Positions 5,347 to 5,733 of a stretch of DNA of 5,733 bases are shown in pieces. The notes beneath the pieces are model-generated. The model was not told the DNA's origin, did no database searches, and saw nothing but the letters and a program-made list of their open reading frames with translations. Each line of letters starts with the position of its first letter. The stretch's first letter is position 1. The stretch comes from Candidatus Omnitrophota bacterium (GTDB lineage Bacteria > Omnitrophota > Gorgyraeia > 2-01-FULL-45-10). The position numbers and the translations under genes are program-made. Location: assembly GCA_028716065.1 (NCBI GenBank), contig JAQUQN010000009.1, positions 1-5,733 on the forward strand, written 5' to 3'.

Positions 5347-5733
5347 TTAGAATTTCCTGACCTGTTTTACATACCCTTCGAAATTCCGGAGCGTCTCGCC
5401 GAGAGAATCTCCGCCGAACTTCTCGAGCATGGCGTTTGCCATCTCTATGGCGACTACGCTCTCAGCCACGACACCCGCGGCCGGGACCGCGCAGGCATCC
5501 GAACGTTCGACCGTGGCCTTCACCGGCCGCTTCGTCTTTATATTCACGCTCGAAAGCGGCTTTCTTAAAGTGGAGATGGGCTTCATCGCGGCGCGCAGGA
5601 CGATATCCTCGCCTGTCGTCATTCCGCCTTCGATGCCTCCCGAGTTATTCGTCTTCCTGTAGAATCCCCTTTTCTTATCATAGAATATCTCATCGTGGAC
5701 GGCAGAGCCCCTGCGCATGGCCGCTTCGAAACC
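5347..5733 (-). CDS. aroC: Chorismate synthase, C-terminal 128 residues, 5' end cut by window edge
   Basis: Chorismate synthase makes chorismate from 5-enolpyruvylshikimate 3-phosphate using reduced FMN, the last step of the pathway. The visible part starts GFEAAMRRGSAVHDE and contains the family's most conserved C-terminal segments: TNNSGGIEGGMTTGEDIV, which helps bind FMN and substrate, followed by the R-x-A-x-KPISTL region and then ATVERSDACAVPAAGVV, which carries the conserved RSD motif. The C-terminus MLEKFGGDSLGETLRNF is also typical. The frame is open to the last base of the window, so about two thirds of the protein lies beyond it; the ATG at 5718 is internal and not a start. It precedes aroK, separated by the 121-bp gap that holds the hexamer array, and is probably co-transcribed with it. 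Confidence 0.96.
   Translation of the reverse strand, partial: GFEAAMRRGSAVHDEIFYDKKRGFYRKTNNSGGIEGGMTTGEDIVLRAAMKPISTLRKPLSSVNIKTKRPVKATVERSDACAVPAAGVVAESVVAIEMANAMLEKFGGDSLGETLRNFEGYVKQVRKF

Overview
The window comes from a bacterial chromosome, and every convincing gene lies on the minus strand, so genes are read from the right edge to the left. Gene content (aroC, aroK, dprA, topA plus small Cys-rich and membrane proteins), intermediate GC and heavy use of ATA for isoleucine would fit an uncultured Omnitrophota-like lineage. That placement is an inference only; no rRNA or phylogenetic marker settles it.

Right part (about 4382-5733): the C-terminus of chorismate synthase (aroC, cut by the window edge), a 121-bp gap filled almost entirely by a hexanucleotide repeat folded back on itself, a complete shikimate kinase (aroK), and a two-helix membrane protein of 104 residues whose ribosome binding site overlaps the end of aroK. 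The two aro genes supply adjacent steps of the chorismate pathway.

Middle part (about 3171-4381): an island unlike its surroundings. One AT-rich gene, encoding a membrane-anchored protein with a probable beta-rich outer domain, sits between two non-coding elements of about 220-235 bp. Each element is a long imperfect palindrome with perfect terminal inverted repeats (14 bp and 12 bp) and extra hairpins in its arms. The AT-rich gene has a LacI/CcpA-like operator palindrome in its presumed promoter. The arrangement looks like an insertion between two housekeeping blocks.

Left part (1-3170): a tightly packed run of five genes, probably one operon. It holds a 52-54-residue CxxC/CxxC mini-protein, a 111-residue eight-cysteine protein with an internal duplication, a membrane-anchored coiled-coil protein of 198 residues, dprA (DNA uptake/recombination mediator), and topA (DNA topoisomerase I, cut by the left edge). 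Start and stop codons overlap or abut between the coiled-coil gene, dprA and topA, which suggests translational coupling.

The most unusual content is the non-coding DNA: the hexamer fold-back array between aroC and aroK, and the pair of palindromic elements that bracket the AT-rich gene. No CRISPR array, tRNA, rRNA, transposase or recognisable defence system was found.
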